This document shows positions 1 to 11,790 of a stretch of DNA of 64,000 nt, one piece after another. The notes under the pieces were generated by a model. The model worked only from the letters and a program-made list of their open reading frames with translations. It searched no databases and was not told where the DNA came from. This DNA comes from Toxoplasma gondii ME49. Lineage: Eukaryota > Apicomplexa > Conoidasida > Eucoccidiorida > Sarcocystidae. Made by a program: the position numbers and the translations under genes. Numbering within the stretch: position 1 is the stretch's first letter; each line of letters begins with the position of its first letter. The stretch spans positions 3,202,134 to 3,266,133 of the forward strand of contig NC_031473.1 in assembly GCF_000006565.2 (NCBI RefSeq), in the 5' to 3' direction.

Positions 1-1367
1 AGAACAGGTATAAGTAAAAGTAGTAGTGGATATTGGAGCGTGAACAGGTGCATCCCCAGTGATCACCCAGGAGCAGCTTTCGTCGCTCATTTCGTGTTCC
101 TACAGGTCTTTCAGTTTTCGCTTCAGCGTCGACAAAGTGAATCCTGAGGGATACATCTGAAGCAAGTAGTCAATACAGTATTGGATCTCCCTAATGTCTG
201 TTATGCACTTCTTTCCACGTCGCTTTGCATCTGGAAGGCCCTGAAGGCACGACACGCAATGAAAACGTCACTCAGGATCGTCATGGAAAAGGAATAACGC
301 GCGAAGGTCGCCACAGCACACACACAACGTTGTTTTGTTTACTTTGCCGACAAACCAGTTATCCCAGATCCTAACTGTGCACCCTTCGCCACAGTTTTCT
401 GCTCTCTCACTCCGAGGGCCAAGCCTGTCTAGCTGTGCTCGCGACAACAGGGTCATTTACGGTGCAGCCTCATAAGCAGATACTGCTTCTGAAGCGTCCA
501 GGTCGCCCCATACAGCCAAACACTGCGAGTTTTTCCGTTATTGTCGCTGTATGCCACTTTATTGATTCAGACAGCAGTATGTACCAGGATACGAGAACTG
601 TTTCCATTGGCGATGAGCTTTCCACACCTTACGGAGTAGTTACTTCGGTTTTGGCAGGGATCTAGGCCTACAACGCTTCTCAGCTGCCTTAACTATTTCC
701 GTTAATCGCCAGCACAGCCCACGAGTCAATAGGCTCAGTGTCGGCTTTCCTTTTGTCACAGTTGCTCTATATACATATAAATATACATACATATATATAT
801 ATATATACATATACATTTCAAACTAGGCACGTTATCCAGTGGACTTGGTGAGGCCAGTCCTTCCCCGAGGTCTAAGAGGTAGACGCGGTTGCCATCTTTT
901 GTCGGGCAAATGCTGGTTATGCTACGTCGTTTTGTTTTTCAGCGTCGGCCGCTAGCAATGCTTTTCCAACATTACCATAGAGTAAAAACAAGGACAGAAA
1001 ATGCCTGGCTTACGAGAAGAGCATTGGCAAAGACGGCACAGGCTGTGACTGGTTTGAGGACATTATCTTCGTATGCCAGCAGGAACTTGTGAGAAATGGC
1101 AAGCTGAACCACGTGACACAATTGACCCAGCGAAAATCCTTTGAAAAATGGCAAGCCCAGCTGTTGCAAATACTTGGCCAAACCATACCTGCGTGCAAGT
1201 GGAACACAATCAAACGTCGGATATCTGGTGCGAGTTTACGTTACTCTCCTGTGATATGAAAGACAGCGATAACCGTCAGTGCCTCTCCAACTTGTCTTGT
1301 ACCGCCACAGATAGGTGTAGGAGCTTGTGAGTGAGAATAACGTGAGAGTAATAACAAAGTCACTCTT
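1..1367. other. left-edge stretch, no gene resolved
   Basis: I see no recognisable coding exon here. A short minus-strand open stretch at 268-456 encodes several cysteines and could be a further exon of the minus-strand gene that begins at 1368, but no splice chain links the two convincingly. A short AT-rich tract with alternating TA lies around 768-815. Confidence 0.4.
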
Positions 1368-3757
1368 TTAGGAACGAGACCAAGAACTCGCAAAACATCG
1401 GACAGCGAAGAGCTGTTGTGAATGATCTCTGCTACGGAGAACCTGGTAAAAAGTATTCTCGCCTTTCCTGTAGCGAAAGCGAAAGCTGAAGCCTTAAGAA
1501 GAGACGAAGCAGAGACCGTCTGGTGCACAAGGTCGCAACTTCTGACTCCCGTCACTATGTCCTCACCGGCCACCGCCAATTCCGTTCGGAGCAGAGGAGA
1601 GCAAGAACTTATCGTACAGGAAGTTGCTGAACGCGGTCCACATCGAGGGGGGGTAACGGTCATGAGGGTCGTTTATGTCTATCCACCCCTTTGCGTTTGG
1701 GGGATCAATCGTGAAGAATACAGCACGTTCGCCTTGCTGCGGCAACCACTCGATACGGTAAAGGGTCGGGAACAGAGCGTATATTGCAATCTGCGGGCAG
1801 ACGAAATTCAAAACAACACTACAAATTTATGTAGAACCGCCTGCCTCCGATGCCGTTTCAAATGCTAACGACGAATTGCGACACTACACAAAGCAACCAA
1901 TGTCCTACGACATCAAGATTATTCCACATTGGATATCTTCTAGGAGCAATATGTGAACTACTCTTTTCATTCGTATTAACAGCGAGAGAAAACTACCGCT
2001 CAGATGCTAGTGAGATCACCAGAGCAAGCGATGGCTGATACACGCAGCAGCCTCGCAAGTCTCAGTTCTCACGAGTTTTGGGGAACAAGAACCGTTTTCA
2101 AAAAAAAGATGCGAACTTACAAAATTAGTATTTACTATGTGGGAGCATCCAAATTCTCGAAGCCTCCCTTTAATATTGAAAACGGTGGCGATGATTTGAT
2201 CGGTGTAGAGGGTCACGAGAACGCGGTGTAGTACGAGGAGGTCCGCGTTGCCAATCCTACATGGTAAAAACGCTGCAGGTAAGATGCGTTCGCCAAACAC
2301 AATGTTCAATACTACCGTAAAGAGGAATTACCTAGCATGTTTCTCCATCGTGTTTCCAACATCTGGAATTAAATGCTAAAGGGCCCAGTAGGACGCCTCA
2401 TACCGCAGAAATCTTTCGACTCGGAGCAAACAAGGCGCTGCCACTGAGAAACCTTTCTAATATGCGTTCACTCATGCAGCGACATGTAAGCAGATACACC
2501 AAACTCAATGTTCTCAACAATGAAGATTTCATGCGAATAACTCCTCACCAAATGCTTCGTATGCAAATAGATCGACGATACCGAACTTTCAACATCCTTA
2601 CCATGTGTATTAGTTTGCTGTGTCGGGGCGGTTTCAGACGAATGTGCCTTCGTTTCAGCAAGCACGTCCGGCTCTAGAAGACTTTTGCACATTTTCGTAA
2701 CGAGTGCGTCCCTCTCAAACTCGTCACTCGACAAGCTAGAGTCAGTCTGGACAAGATCCACGCCCAACAGTGGAACCTTGCCCACACGGTTTCCTGTGTT
2801 AGAAGGCATACATGAGCTTGAGAATTTTTCGCTCCGCGGCCTAAGCGCAAAATCATTAAGGTCAATGATAAGCGGAAATGATCCGGTGTTTCACCCAGCA
2901 CAGTTGTGTTCCTTCCTACACATACGTGTGTGTCATTGATGGATTAAGGGGGGTCACCCGGAGTCGCTCAAAAATTGACTACCCTAAGGACATCCTTAAT
3001 CGGTCTTGAAAAGGACCTCAGATACGGCAATTCTTCGTTTCGACGAGGACAACCAATACAGCTCAAAAAGTAGTTATCACCGTAGACAAGTACAGTAATT
3101 GGCATGCGTCTGTATATGGTTGCTCGGCGGATGGGTTGGGATCTGGCTGTGCACGGACTCTCGATTAGGAATTTTTTTGCAGGTTGGGGTTTGCGGGGGC
3201 GCCACAAAACCCATAATATCATCGTGTAGAGGGCGGGGTCCTGCAGCTTCCAGTTACAGGCATCTTCTTACTGGTTTTTGAACTGTGGAGTAGGAACATG
3301 TCTTGCACAGAACTTGCTGTCTGGAAAGGCCCCATGAAATGCTCCCTTGTTCGTTTCTCCCCTGTCGCAGCACATTCTGGGTAACGAAAGCAGCTGAACT
3401 GCTCCATCAATGTGTTCTCGCCGGGAAGCGGCGGCAGGGAGAGCATGGCATTGGCCGAAACGCAAGCCAGAGTCCCTCCGTTCGGCATCAGCTTCCGGAT
3501 TCGCTGAGAAAACCATTGCAAATCGGTTGCACAAGGGCCATTTGAACCGAAGCTCCACATTATACCCGCATAAGGTAAGCGACTGCTGTTACATGAAACC
3601 AGAAAATGTTCGCTGCAGCACCAGTGCAGCTATGTCCCTCCTTTCTTATCAGACAGCTCTCTCCGTCCTCAAAGCGAGCACCGGAGGTAACACTACAGTT
3701 TCCCGCGAATGTAGTCAATCGGCCAGTGGACTTACCGGAACTTGGCGGAATGCTTCG
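1368..3757 (-). CDS. unrecognised spliced gene, probable cysteine-containing membrane protein (5' part unresolved)
   Basis: I do not recognise this gene. Six minus-strand open stretches join with consistent GT-AG phases: 3757-3593, 3503-3272, 2793-2602, 2272-2121, 1790-1618 and 1467-1368 (TAA stop at 1370-1368). The first two exons carry scattered cysteines, with short motifs such as GNCSV, GESC, HSCTG and FRYPECAA. The fourth exon has a hydrophobic stretch around LLVLHRVLVTLYTDQIIATV. The fifth begins with another hydrophobic run. This order suggests a cysteine-containing ectodomain followed by membrane segments and a tail, like the Cys-rich multi-domain surface proteins of apicomplexans; the resemblance is an inference. 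The 5' end is not found. More cysteine-containing open reading frame lies at about 5146-4655 on the same strand and may belong to it. G+C is lower than in the other genes here except in the second exon, so a decaying gene is possible. Confidence 0.4.
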
Positions 3758-5928
3758 CTGGAAAAGCCGTTCATCTGTCATCGCCGTCAAATCTGACACA
3801 TGGTTGATGTACATCTTGGTGGCATGCCCCCAGTTTTTCATTCATTCAAGCGTTATATGACTTCTGTGAAACAGTAACTGTGTGTAAGCCCACGTAAGTC
3901 ATACAAATACCCATGCAACACATCGGAAGGTTCATGCCAATCGGCGTTTCCTGATTCATGGCTTGTTCGGGACGTCGTTCTGCCTGTGTTCTGGCAGATC
4001 ACAGACTGAAGCGAGAAGCATACACTGTCCTTTTCCGTTATAACCTTTCACACGAGGCCTCAACGATGGAAAGCCGTAACCCAATTTTTGGAATAACTAA
4101 AAACGTCCTCGAGTTGCACAAAAATTTGTCGCACTATCCTTGGAGACGAGACGGTGGTACACTGACCAGCCTCTGAACAAGGTTTTGTAAACACGTGTAG
4201 GGACAGCCGCTAACTCAGCCTGACAGACTGCGGCCGTGCTCATAATCCCCATGGAAAACTTTTCGTTCTACCGACTACAGAAAGAACTACACAACTCCAG
4301 ACTGCAAGACGAGAAATCAGTCTCGTGTGCAGTCATGAAGTCCAGCTGGACTGTTTCCGCCAGCCAGCCCAAGTTCGGAAGGTGGAACCGTCAGCTAGCT
4401 GGTCTGCCCTACCTCATCGTGACTCTTCACAGAACCCGAATGCATTGTTTCAGAGCTGTAATCCCGTTGCCTTTAACGAACCGTCGATACGTGCATCTGA
4501 CACCAGTGATCGAGACATCGCAGTGCCTACACTGCACGCGGTAGACCGACACACAAATGTGAAAATCACTTTGCGTGCGGATGTAGTTATTAACGAACGG
4601 TAGTTGCCACTGTTCCGGGCTGGCGATTCGGGTCATTGTTAACTAGTTTTTCCGCTAGTGTGTTTCTCTGTCACAGTTTGCACTCGGCTGTCCTGTGCCA
4701 GAATCGTGGTCACCCACAAAATTTGGAGTTTCGAACGGAAGTGAACAGTCCGTGCCATTACGTTGGCAATGCTTACGAGATGTACGGGCAGGCTCCGGCA
4801 CTGGCAATAGTTGCATGAAATCATAAGTACTACATTTGCCTCTCATGTGCATGAAGAAAAAGAAATCCTTTGCCTTTACGGATACTATGAATGTTGGATA
4901 CTGCAACGATTGGCTTGCATACTCTCTCGAGGGCCGCTTTCGGACAAATGTGACCGGAGACGAAGCACTCAGTGACTGTATCGATTGTCCTTTTGATGCC
5001 TTTTGTGATGAACAGACACAGTAGAGAAAAGATGCATCAGGCCCCTCCTTTTCCACAGGGATGGAGCCTCTTTTGATGTTAGGATGTGAACACCAGGCAG
5101 CATCCTCGAGACCAAACTGTGTGCAGACAGATTCGGATACTTGCATTTTTCATATTCGGGCACAAACACCCCATTCATAGCACTATTCAATAGTGGTAAG
5201 CCCTTGTTGAGTTAACTAAACTGTCACTGTTCCATACAGGAAGTGATCGCACAGTCGGTGGCGGCTGTTTAAGGACTACGGTGACTGCTGCGAACTGGAC
5301 ACATCCGTCTTATAAGTCACAAAATCTGTGAGCACTGAAATCCCGCACTCAGACACGCTACAATCAACGGCCGGCCTGCCGCAAACAGCCTACGTTTGTC
5401 CCTCAAGTCTGATAATAATTCATGTACCGATGTGATAAAATTCATTATCTGGTGTGTGAGGATGGACTCTCTTGTGTCAGTTGTCCACGAGTCACCGATA
5501 ACAGCTCGGTCCGGTACCCCGTGTTGCTCCGTCTGACAGCATCCGGCAGTCCGACAGAGCATGTGCAATTGCGAAGCAACGACCTGAAGCATTAGGATAG
5601 GGTACCAGTCAAAGTAGGTATCACCAGTCCTGGGGGCCTCGAGTTTATCCTGTCTTATTAACAGGGTAAAAGTGACCAGGTGTAAACGGACTGTCGACAC
5701 GCTATCAGTGAAGACGCGATTGGAACGCGTCCTCATAGTAGAATTTGTAACACAGTTTTGAATGATGTGTGGGCGCATCTTTTGGCCAAAATGCTCTGGG
5801 TGCTTCGTCCGGGAGACACGTGTACACTATCCATTTCATCTGGCGGACGCCGTCTGCAGGGTACCGCGGTCGAAGAAAGTTGCCCGCGCGCAGTGGTGTA
5901 GCGACAGCCGTCTTTTTTCGCTGTGTGC
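3758..5928. other. spacer upstream of VMP1, possible unresolved exons
   Basis: This stretch lies between the left-edge minus-strand gene and the plus-strand VMP1-like gene, which are divergent, so it should hold both promoters. A minus-strand open stretch at 5146-4655 contains many cysteines and may hold upstream exons of the left gene, but splice sites and frame are not decisive. No RNA gene or repeat is seen. Confidence 0.35.
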
Positions 5929-6171
5929 ATGCGCTTTCCTTCATTGATCCCGTCACTGCCTGGCAGCTGCATCCCACTTCTTGCATGGAAACATTCGGCA
6001 TTCTGGATTTCTGGGACGCCTGGGTTCCTGTTTTCTGTTTCCGAGTGTCTTCTGTGTGCGGAGGCACACAGTGCAGCGCGTCCGTGTTTGTCCGCCGCTC
6101 CCTCGGCGGTAGGCAAGCCGCGAGGCTCTTTTTTCGACTTTTTCCCGTCTCTGCACTGCGGCTTCGCCACG

Positions 6172-7683
6172 ATGCCGCGGCTGCGGTCCGGTCGTGACAC
6201 AGCTGACTTCCCCAGCTCCCCTTCGGGGGTTCCGAGTTCAGAGGCAGGGAGCTCCGGTTCCAGGAGCCGTCTCCCTCCCCTAGGGAGCAAAGCCGATGAG
6301 GACGTGGCTGCTTATGTGGCCGAGCTCCTTTCCTTTCCTCCGCCTCTCGTTTCCACGGGGAAGGGCGGTCTCCAGGGATGCACATGCGGAGCGAACAGCA
6401 GCAGTTGCAGCTGCAGCAGTAGCAGCTGCATCGACTGGGCAGCGCTACGCTTGGAGCAACACAGGCGGCGCAAACAGTTGACGCTTCTCCGGTCACCCGT
6501 TCGCGTCCTGAGGAACTTCGCGCTCAGCGTCTGCAACTTCCTCTGCGCCGCTGTCCATTACTTGGCTGTGCACCGCATGACTCTTTGGCTGTTTGCGCTC
6601 TCCGCGGGGCTCTTCGGGCTGAGCTTTTTGGACGGCCCCCATCGGTGGTATCTTCAGGAGCTGTGGATCGACGTACGTGTCGCGGTGTGGTGGGTCGGCC
6701 TGGGCGTCCTCAGCTCGATAGGCCTCGGCAGCGGCATGCATAGCGGCCTGTTGTTCCTCTTTCCGCAGATCTACTTCATCTGCGCGACCGCCGAAGTGTG
6801 TGGTAACCTCGAGTTCGATGCCCGGTCCAACATGTGGGAGAACGTGCTGAAACCCGGCGAATATTTCGCCTGCGGGCCTCTCTCGGCTTCTGGAGACGGC
6901 GCAAGGGTGACTTTTCTCGGGCTCGTGTGGAAGGCGTTTCCCTACGCGCTCTTGTGGGGTTTCGGGACTGCTCTGGGGGAGCTGCCGCCGTACGCCGCCT
7001 CCTACGCGGCTGCACGGAGCAAGTTGGCTGACGAAGAGTTTGCGGAACTGGAGGAGGAAATCCGAGCCGGAAAACCCTCTATGGTGACCCGCATGAAGGT
7101 GTGGATGCTGGAACTCGTGCAAAACTACGGTGCCTTGTCCGTGTTCCTGCTCTCGTGCTGGCCAAACATGCTGTTCGACCTCTGCGGCATCGTCTGCGGC
7201 CACTTCATGATGCCGTTCTGGGAGTTCTTCATCGCGCTGTTTCTGGGAAAGGCGGTTGTCAAGACCTTCATGCAAATCGCCTTCTTCGTATTCCTCTTCT
7301 CGCCGAGATACGACCACCTACGCGCACACTTCGTGGGAGAAGTCGCACGGATCTGGCCCATCAGCACGATCGTCGAGAACAAGTACGGCGGCGTGGCGCA
7401 GTTCGAACAGTTTGTGCTCAAGGAAATCAACTACTTGCGTGCAGGGATTGAGAAGAAGGGCCCAGACGCGACCGGCTGGTCCGTCTCCACAGTATTCGGG
7501 GGCATTGTCGCGGCCTTCATTTTTCTCTTCTGCCTTGCATGCATCGAGCAGTTCAGTCAGATCTACCAGAAAAACAAAGACGAAGAACTGAATGCCCGCA
7601 TCGCCGAAATGCTCGACGAACAAGACCACTCATGCTCGCCCTTCACTGACAAAAAACGAAACAAAGTTCACAAGTCGTCCTAA
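6172..7683 (+). CDS. VMP1: VMP1-like vacuole membrane protein (SNARE-associated/VTT domain family)
   Basis: This is a 503-residue multi-pass membrane protein of the VMP1/TMEM41/DedA superfamily. In other eukaryotes these are ER lipid scramblases needed for autophagosome formation, ER contact sites and lipid-droplet or lipoprotein traffic. Visible family motifs, in order, are a first hydrophobic segment after a soluble Ser/Cys-rich N-terminus, GLGSGMHSGLLFLFP near residue 184, ALGELPPY with the conserved Glu at about 270, and SCWPNMLFDLCGIVCGHFMMPFW from about 328. A last membrane segment and a charged, lysine-containing tail follow. The region from the first membrane segment onward matches animal VMP1 in order and spacing. 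I chose the ATG at 6172 (gccacgATG) because it gives a cytosolic N-terminus of normal size. The frame is open further upstream, with an in-frame ATG at 5929 that would add 81 residues. The gene is a single exon. In Toxoplasma autophagy proteins also serve the apicoplast, so a plastid link is possible but not shown. Confidence 0.93.
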   Translation: MPRLRSGRDTADFPSSPSGVPSSEAGSSGSRSRLPPLGSKADEDVAAYVAELLSFPPPLVSTGKGGLQGCTCGANSSSCSCSSSSCIDWAALRLEQHRRRKQLTLLRSPVRVLRNFALSVCNFLCAAVHYLAVHRMTLWLFALSAGLFGLSFLDGPHRWYLQELWIDVRVAVWWVGLGVLSSIGLGSGMHSGLLFLFPQIYFICATAEVCGNLEFDARSNMWENVLKPGEYFACGPLSASGDGARVTFLGLVWKAFPYALLWGFGTALGELPPYAASYAAARSKLADEEFAELEEEIRAGKPSMVTRMKVWMLELVQNYGALSVFLLSCWPNMLFDLCGIVCGHFMMPFWEFFIALFLGKAVVKTFMQIAFFVFLFSPRYDHLRAHFVGEVARIWPISTIVENKYGGVAQFEQFVLKEINYLRAGIEKKGPDATGWSVSTVFGGIVAAFIFLFCLACIEQFSQIYQKNKDEELNARIAEMLDEQDHSCSPFTDKKRNKVHKSS

Positions 7684-7734
7684 CCAATCACTTTCCCTCT
7701 GCTCTCCAGTTTTCCAGTCGCGATTGACAAAAAA

Positions 7735-7736
<2 letters not shown>

Positions 7737-7774
<38 letters not shown>
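7737..7774. repeat. (AT)n microsatellite 3' of VMP1
   Basis: An uninterrupted run of alternating A and T, about 19 dinucleotides, starts some 55 bases after the VMP1 stop codon, probably in the 3' UTR. Similar runs occur throughout the window. Confidence 0.97.
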
Positions 7775-7777
<3 letters not shown>

Positions 7778-10700
7778 TGAACAGAATACCTTCATCTGCA
7801 AATGCGTGTGGCAGTGTAGTGTTCTGTCTATAACTGTTCGCAGAGGCACATACGCGTGCATACATGGTACAAGTATGTGTGTCTACACAAAGGTGTATAT
7901 TGGCGTACTTGTTACTCCATGTGGTTCACAATTGTCGGAATTCCTTTCGTGCTGCTGCTTCCCGGTACAACGGCTGCAGCGATCCCGTCTCGTGAGGGCA
8001 GTTTACCGAACGAAAGATTGGCGTACGGTAGGTATTTTAGGCCCGCTGTGTTTTTGCCTTGAAGATAAACTGAAGTGCAAGAGAGAGCTTTCGTCTTTTC
8101 TTCCCTTTCTGGCCAACCTCAGTGCCCGACACTGACAGTCCCTGTTCTGTTCCTCAAAAATAGGTTGCCGTACATCCTGGTATCCGCTACGATGGCGAGC
8201 GCTGTGAAACAAATATCAAATTGAAAGTGCAGTGCCTTTCCGAGGCATGCCACTTGCCTTTTGACGGGAACACGCTCTTCACTATTGTTGCTACGCCACC
8301 TGTAGCGCCCTCTTGTTGATCGATCGGGGAGTTCGATCAGGTGCACGCAGATGTCTTCCCTATTTGACAGACCAAGCGATAGGCACGAAGCAAGCTACGC
8401 CATGTGTAGACGGATCTAAGCCAAGCAAATACATAAAAAGGCAGCGTAAGTACCATAGAAGGTACGAAGCAAGGCAACAGAAAACTCGACAAGGGTGCAG
8501 ACCCTTTTGCCATGCGGCTCTACCCGGTTCTGGCGCACATTTGTCTGTCCTCTCATTACACTGGTACCAGCCACGTATGTTGCGACCTACACTTCCCACG
8601 TAGTCGTCTTTGAACAAGAGTACACTAAGACGATGCAGTTCACCTTCCGTGTGTAAAAACAGCGACGCATACCACGTCCTGCAAGCTCCTTTAGCAGACG
8701 GAACAGCGGGTGTGTGTGTCAACGAAGACATCTTCACGTGTGCATCATTTGAGAATACAGAAGAGCGGCTAACCAGTCGTCTGTTCCTAAGAGAGCGAGC
8801 GAGGTTGCATTTGCTTTCGAGATGACGGGGCCAAACAAGATCCCAGATCACTCCGACTGGAAGGCTTGAAACACCACCTCGATTCGACAGCCCCCGCAAA
8901 CTCCAGTCTAACCTAAATAAAACGCCTTTGGTGTTGTAGTACACCCACACGCTTTTTCACCAAAGTATGGGCCATCCTGGACCATGCGTCCGCTAAGCCC
9001 ATCACAGAATCTCCCCAAGATGGGTAGTTGAAAAGCAGTTGGCAAGGTTCTACGATTTCAATACAACCGCAAACAACACTGTGTTCACCTCTCGGATCAC
9101 AACTTATACTGAAAAAATGCATGTTTTATACCGAGCACATAAAAGATTCTATGAAGGCGACGCATGCTACGACGACGCGGTGCTCGCGTACACAATGACA
9201 TAAACGTGTGATAGCTACAAGTTCCACACACGCTTCAAATACATGAGTGGTTGAGTCTCTGGCACCCTTGACCATCAATGAACACACAAAACATGGTTAT
9301 GTCCTGCAGAAACAGAGTCACCCATCTGAGAAACCGACGTTCTAAGCTAAAAGTGACGCTGAAGGCGCCCTACCGAAACCTCGTGGACAGGAGACGCATT
9401 CTGCGACTGGTTCATGCGCATCTACAAAAGCAGTTCTCTACAAATGCCATCTCTTGACTTCACATACACGAGAAACCACGGTTTCAACTCGAAATGTTTG
9501 AATCCGCGACACCCTAGCAGTGATAACAGTGTTGTTGACGCAAATCAAGCCGGGGGTAGCGAACTCCTGGCAACTTCATTATGAAAGAAAGCCGGGTTGC
9601 TATGATCGCACGCAAGCTAAAGGCCAACCTGGGAAAAACCTCTACAGGAGTGCGCAGAAACTCCTGAAGGACGCATCGATTACAGCTGACATCTTCCAAT
9701 GCTGTTCTCTAAAACACCGGTGCGTCACGAAAAAATGTCAGCGTCTGGGTCCGTTGTTCCCCTGCAGTTTCTCATCTGTTTTCTTGTTATCTCGATCGTT
9801 TCACGCTCGCGGCAAAGGTGGAAAAGTGTACCTGCCACAACAGAAGACCAAACAGACGCTGAGTCTCCAGGGTTCCGGAAACTCTGTTTGGCTTGTAGAA
9901 AAGCTGTGGATGCTCAGGTGTGTGACACGCGTTCTCCTTCCCCTGCAAAACCGCTTCGTCACCAGCAAAATCAGAAGCGGTGCTCGTGAGAAGGTAGCCA
10001 GAGAAAAGCAGGAATTGCGCTCATGCATCACGACTGACATGCTAACACGCCGACATATATATATATATATATGCATAGAAATACACCAGGATGAAACACT
10101 TTGCATTTACAGATACATACACAACAACAGCGCTCGCACTGTAATAGAGGAGCATGACTGAGAGACGTAGGCCATTCGGGATTAAACCCGTCTACCCGTC
10201 GGGTACCCTTAAAATTTTCAGGAGGAAAGGCGACAAAATTCCCTCGTGGAAATCAGCTGTTTGATCTCCGCATAAAAGGAACTGGAGGACGCACGAGAAG
10301 TGCAGTCTCTCTGCTCCCACTCAGACGAACGAGACTAGAAGTCTTCATCATCTTCACCCAGGGACTTTTCTGCCTTTACCGAGCACTATTTACACAAGAA
10401 GCACCTCAGAAACCATGTGAAACACGGACTCAGTCGAAAGGAAGAGCTCCAGTCACAGACACGGGAAGACGGCAACGAGCACTCCACCTTCCAAAAAAGC
10501 AACACATAGAGGTACCTATATGAATACACAAAAAGACGTAAACTTCACTCTTCAACTCTGACATGAAGAGATTTCCCATTTGTGACTTTCTCCGCTGGTG
10601 CTTTTCACTGTGACAACGTTTTCGGCTACACTCGTCGGTGACAGAAAGACGGCTTGCACCCGCGTGCGTACCCGGAGTTTCCATTCTTTAAAAGTTGAAA

Positions 10701-11273
10701 GACAAGAGAAAACGTTTCTGCATCCACACCGACACATAAAAAACCGCATATCCCATCCAGATGATCCTTTCCCTGTACCTCGGGGTCCTCTAAGCACTGC
10801 CTCAACACTTGCCCCTCCAGCACACACATGCATACACGTATAAGAAACATGCCCCTGTGCTTGCGTTACACAAGGACCACATGAATGCTGCCACAGAACT
10901 GGGTGTACGCCGGCTTCTCTCAGGAAAGCGCAGAGCGCCTTTACTCTGGCAGCGACGCTGCGCCTCGGGTGGCTGAACGACACTGGCGCACAGCGTTCTC
11001 ACTTTTTCAAAAGATCACACTCTGGAACCGGCCGTCGCACAAACGCCAGCCGACCCCTAACCTGCAGATATTCCCTGACCATTTGTATACACACAGGAAC
11101 GGAGGTAACACCACACATACACCTATGCCAATAACTGTGTATGTATCCTCACTTCCTCTGCCTGTACACATATATACATATTATGTATATATATTTGGAG
11201 TCGGTAAGAACGTCCACGTCTCTCGCTTCCAGAGAGATTCAAGTGTACGTATCGAAAAGAGACGTGTCTCCGT
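7775..11273. other. spacer between convergent VMP1 and cactin genes
   Basis: VMP1 (+) and cactin (-) converge here, so this 3.5 kb should hold two 3' UTRs. Open frames such as 9520-10161 (+) show no domain, splice chain or coding-like composition. Short (TA)n runs occur near 10056-10072. I see no gene. Confidence 0.6.
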
Positions 11274-11751
11274 TCATCGGCGGTAGATGTAGCGTTTGAA
11301 GGAGAAGTAGAGCTGCATGATGCCTCGATCAAAAACGTTTCGGAATCCTCGGAACCGCTCAAGTTGCCACTCTTGATTCAGAATCTTGAACGCAATGTCC
11401 TCGTACGGGGGACCAGCGTGGAAGCGAATGATCACCGTATCGGGCGTGTCGGACGGCTCGAGAAACCATGTCGGCGCCTTTGTCTTGTCGATCAAATCCG
11501 GATAAAAAATGTTGAATTTGTAGCCCTGAACAACCTTCGGAGGCGGGTTGTCGTGGTCGTAATGTGTCGTGTTGTACTTGTTCCAGCTGTATCCCGTTTT
11601 CACGCGATTGAAGAACCGCGGCTTTCGAGGTCGGTACTTCTCCTCCCACGTGTAGTGCTGTAAAAAAACAGAAGAAAACCAGGGAGACGTTACAAAAAAG
11701 CCGACACATGTTCGTCCGATGCACTTCCGAAAGTCGAGAACTCGACACACG

Positions 11752-11790
<39 letters not shown>

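Noticed and set aside
5929..6171. Upstream in-frame ATG extension of VMP1
   Set aside because: It would add 81 residues of Cys/Ser/Phe-rich sequence unlike the family's N-terminus. The ATG at 6172 has the better context and gives a normal length.
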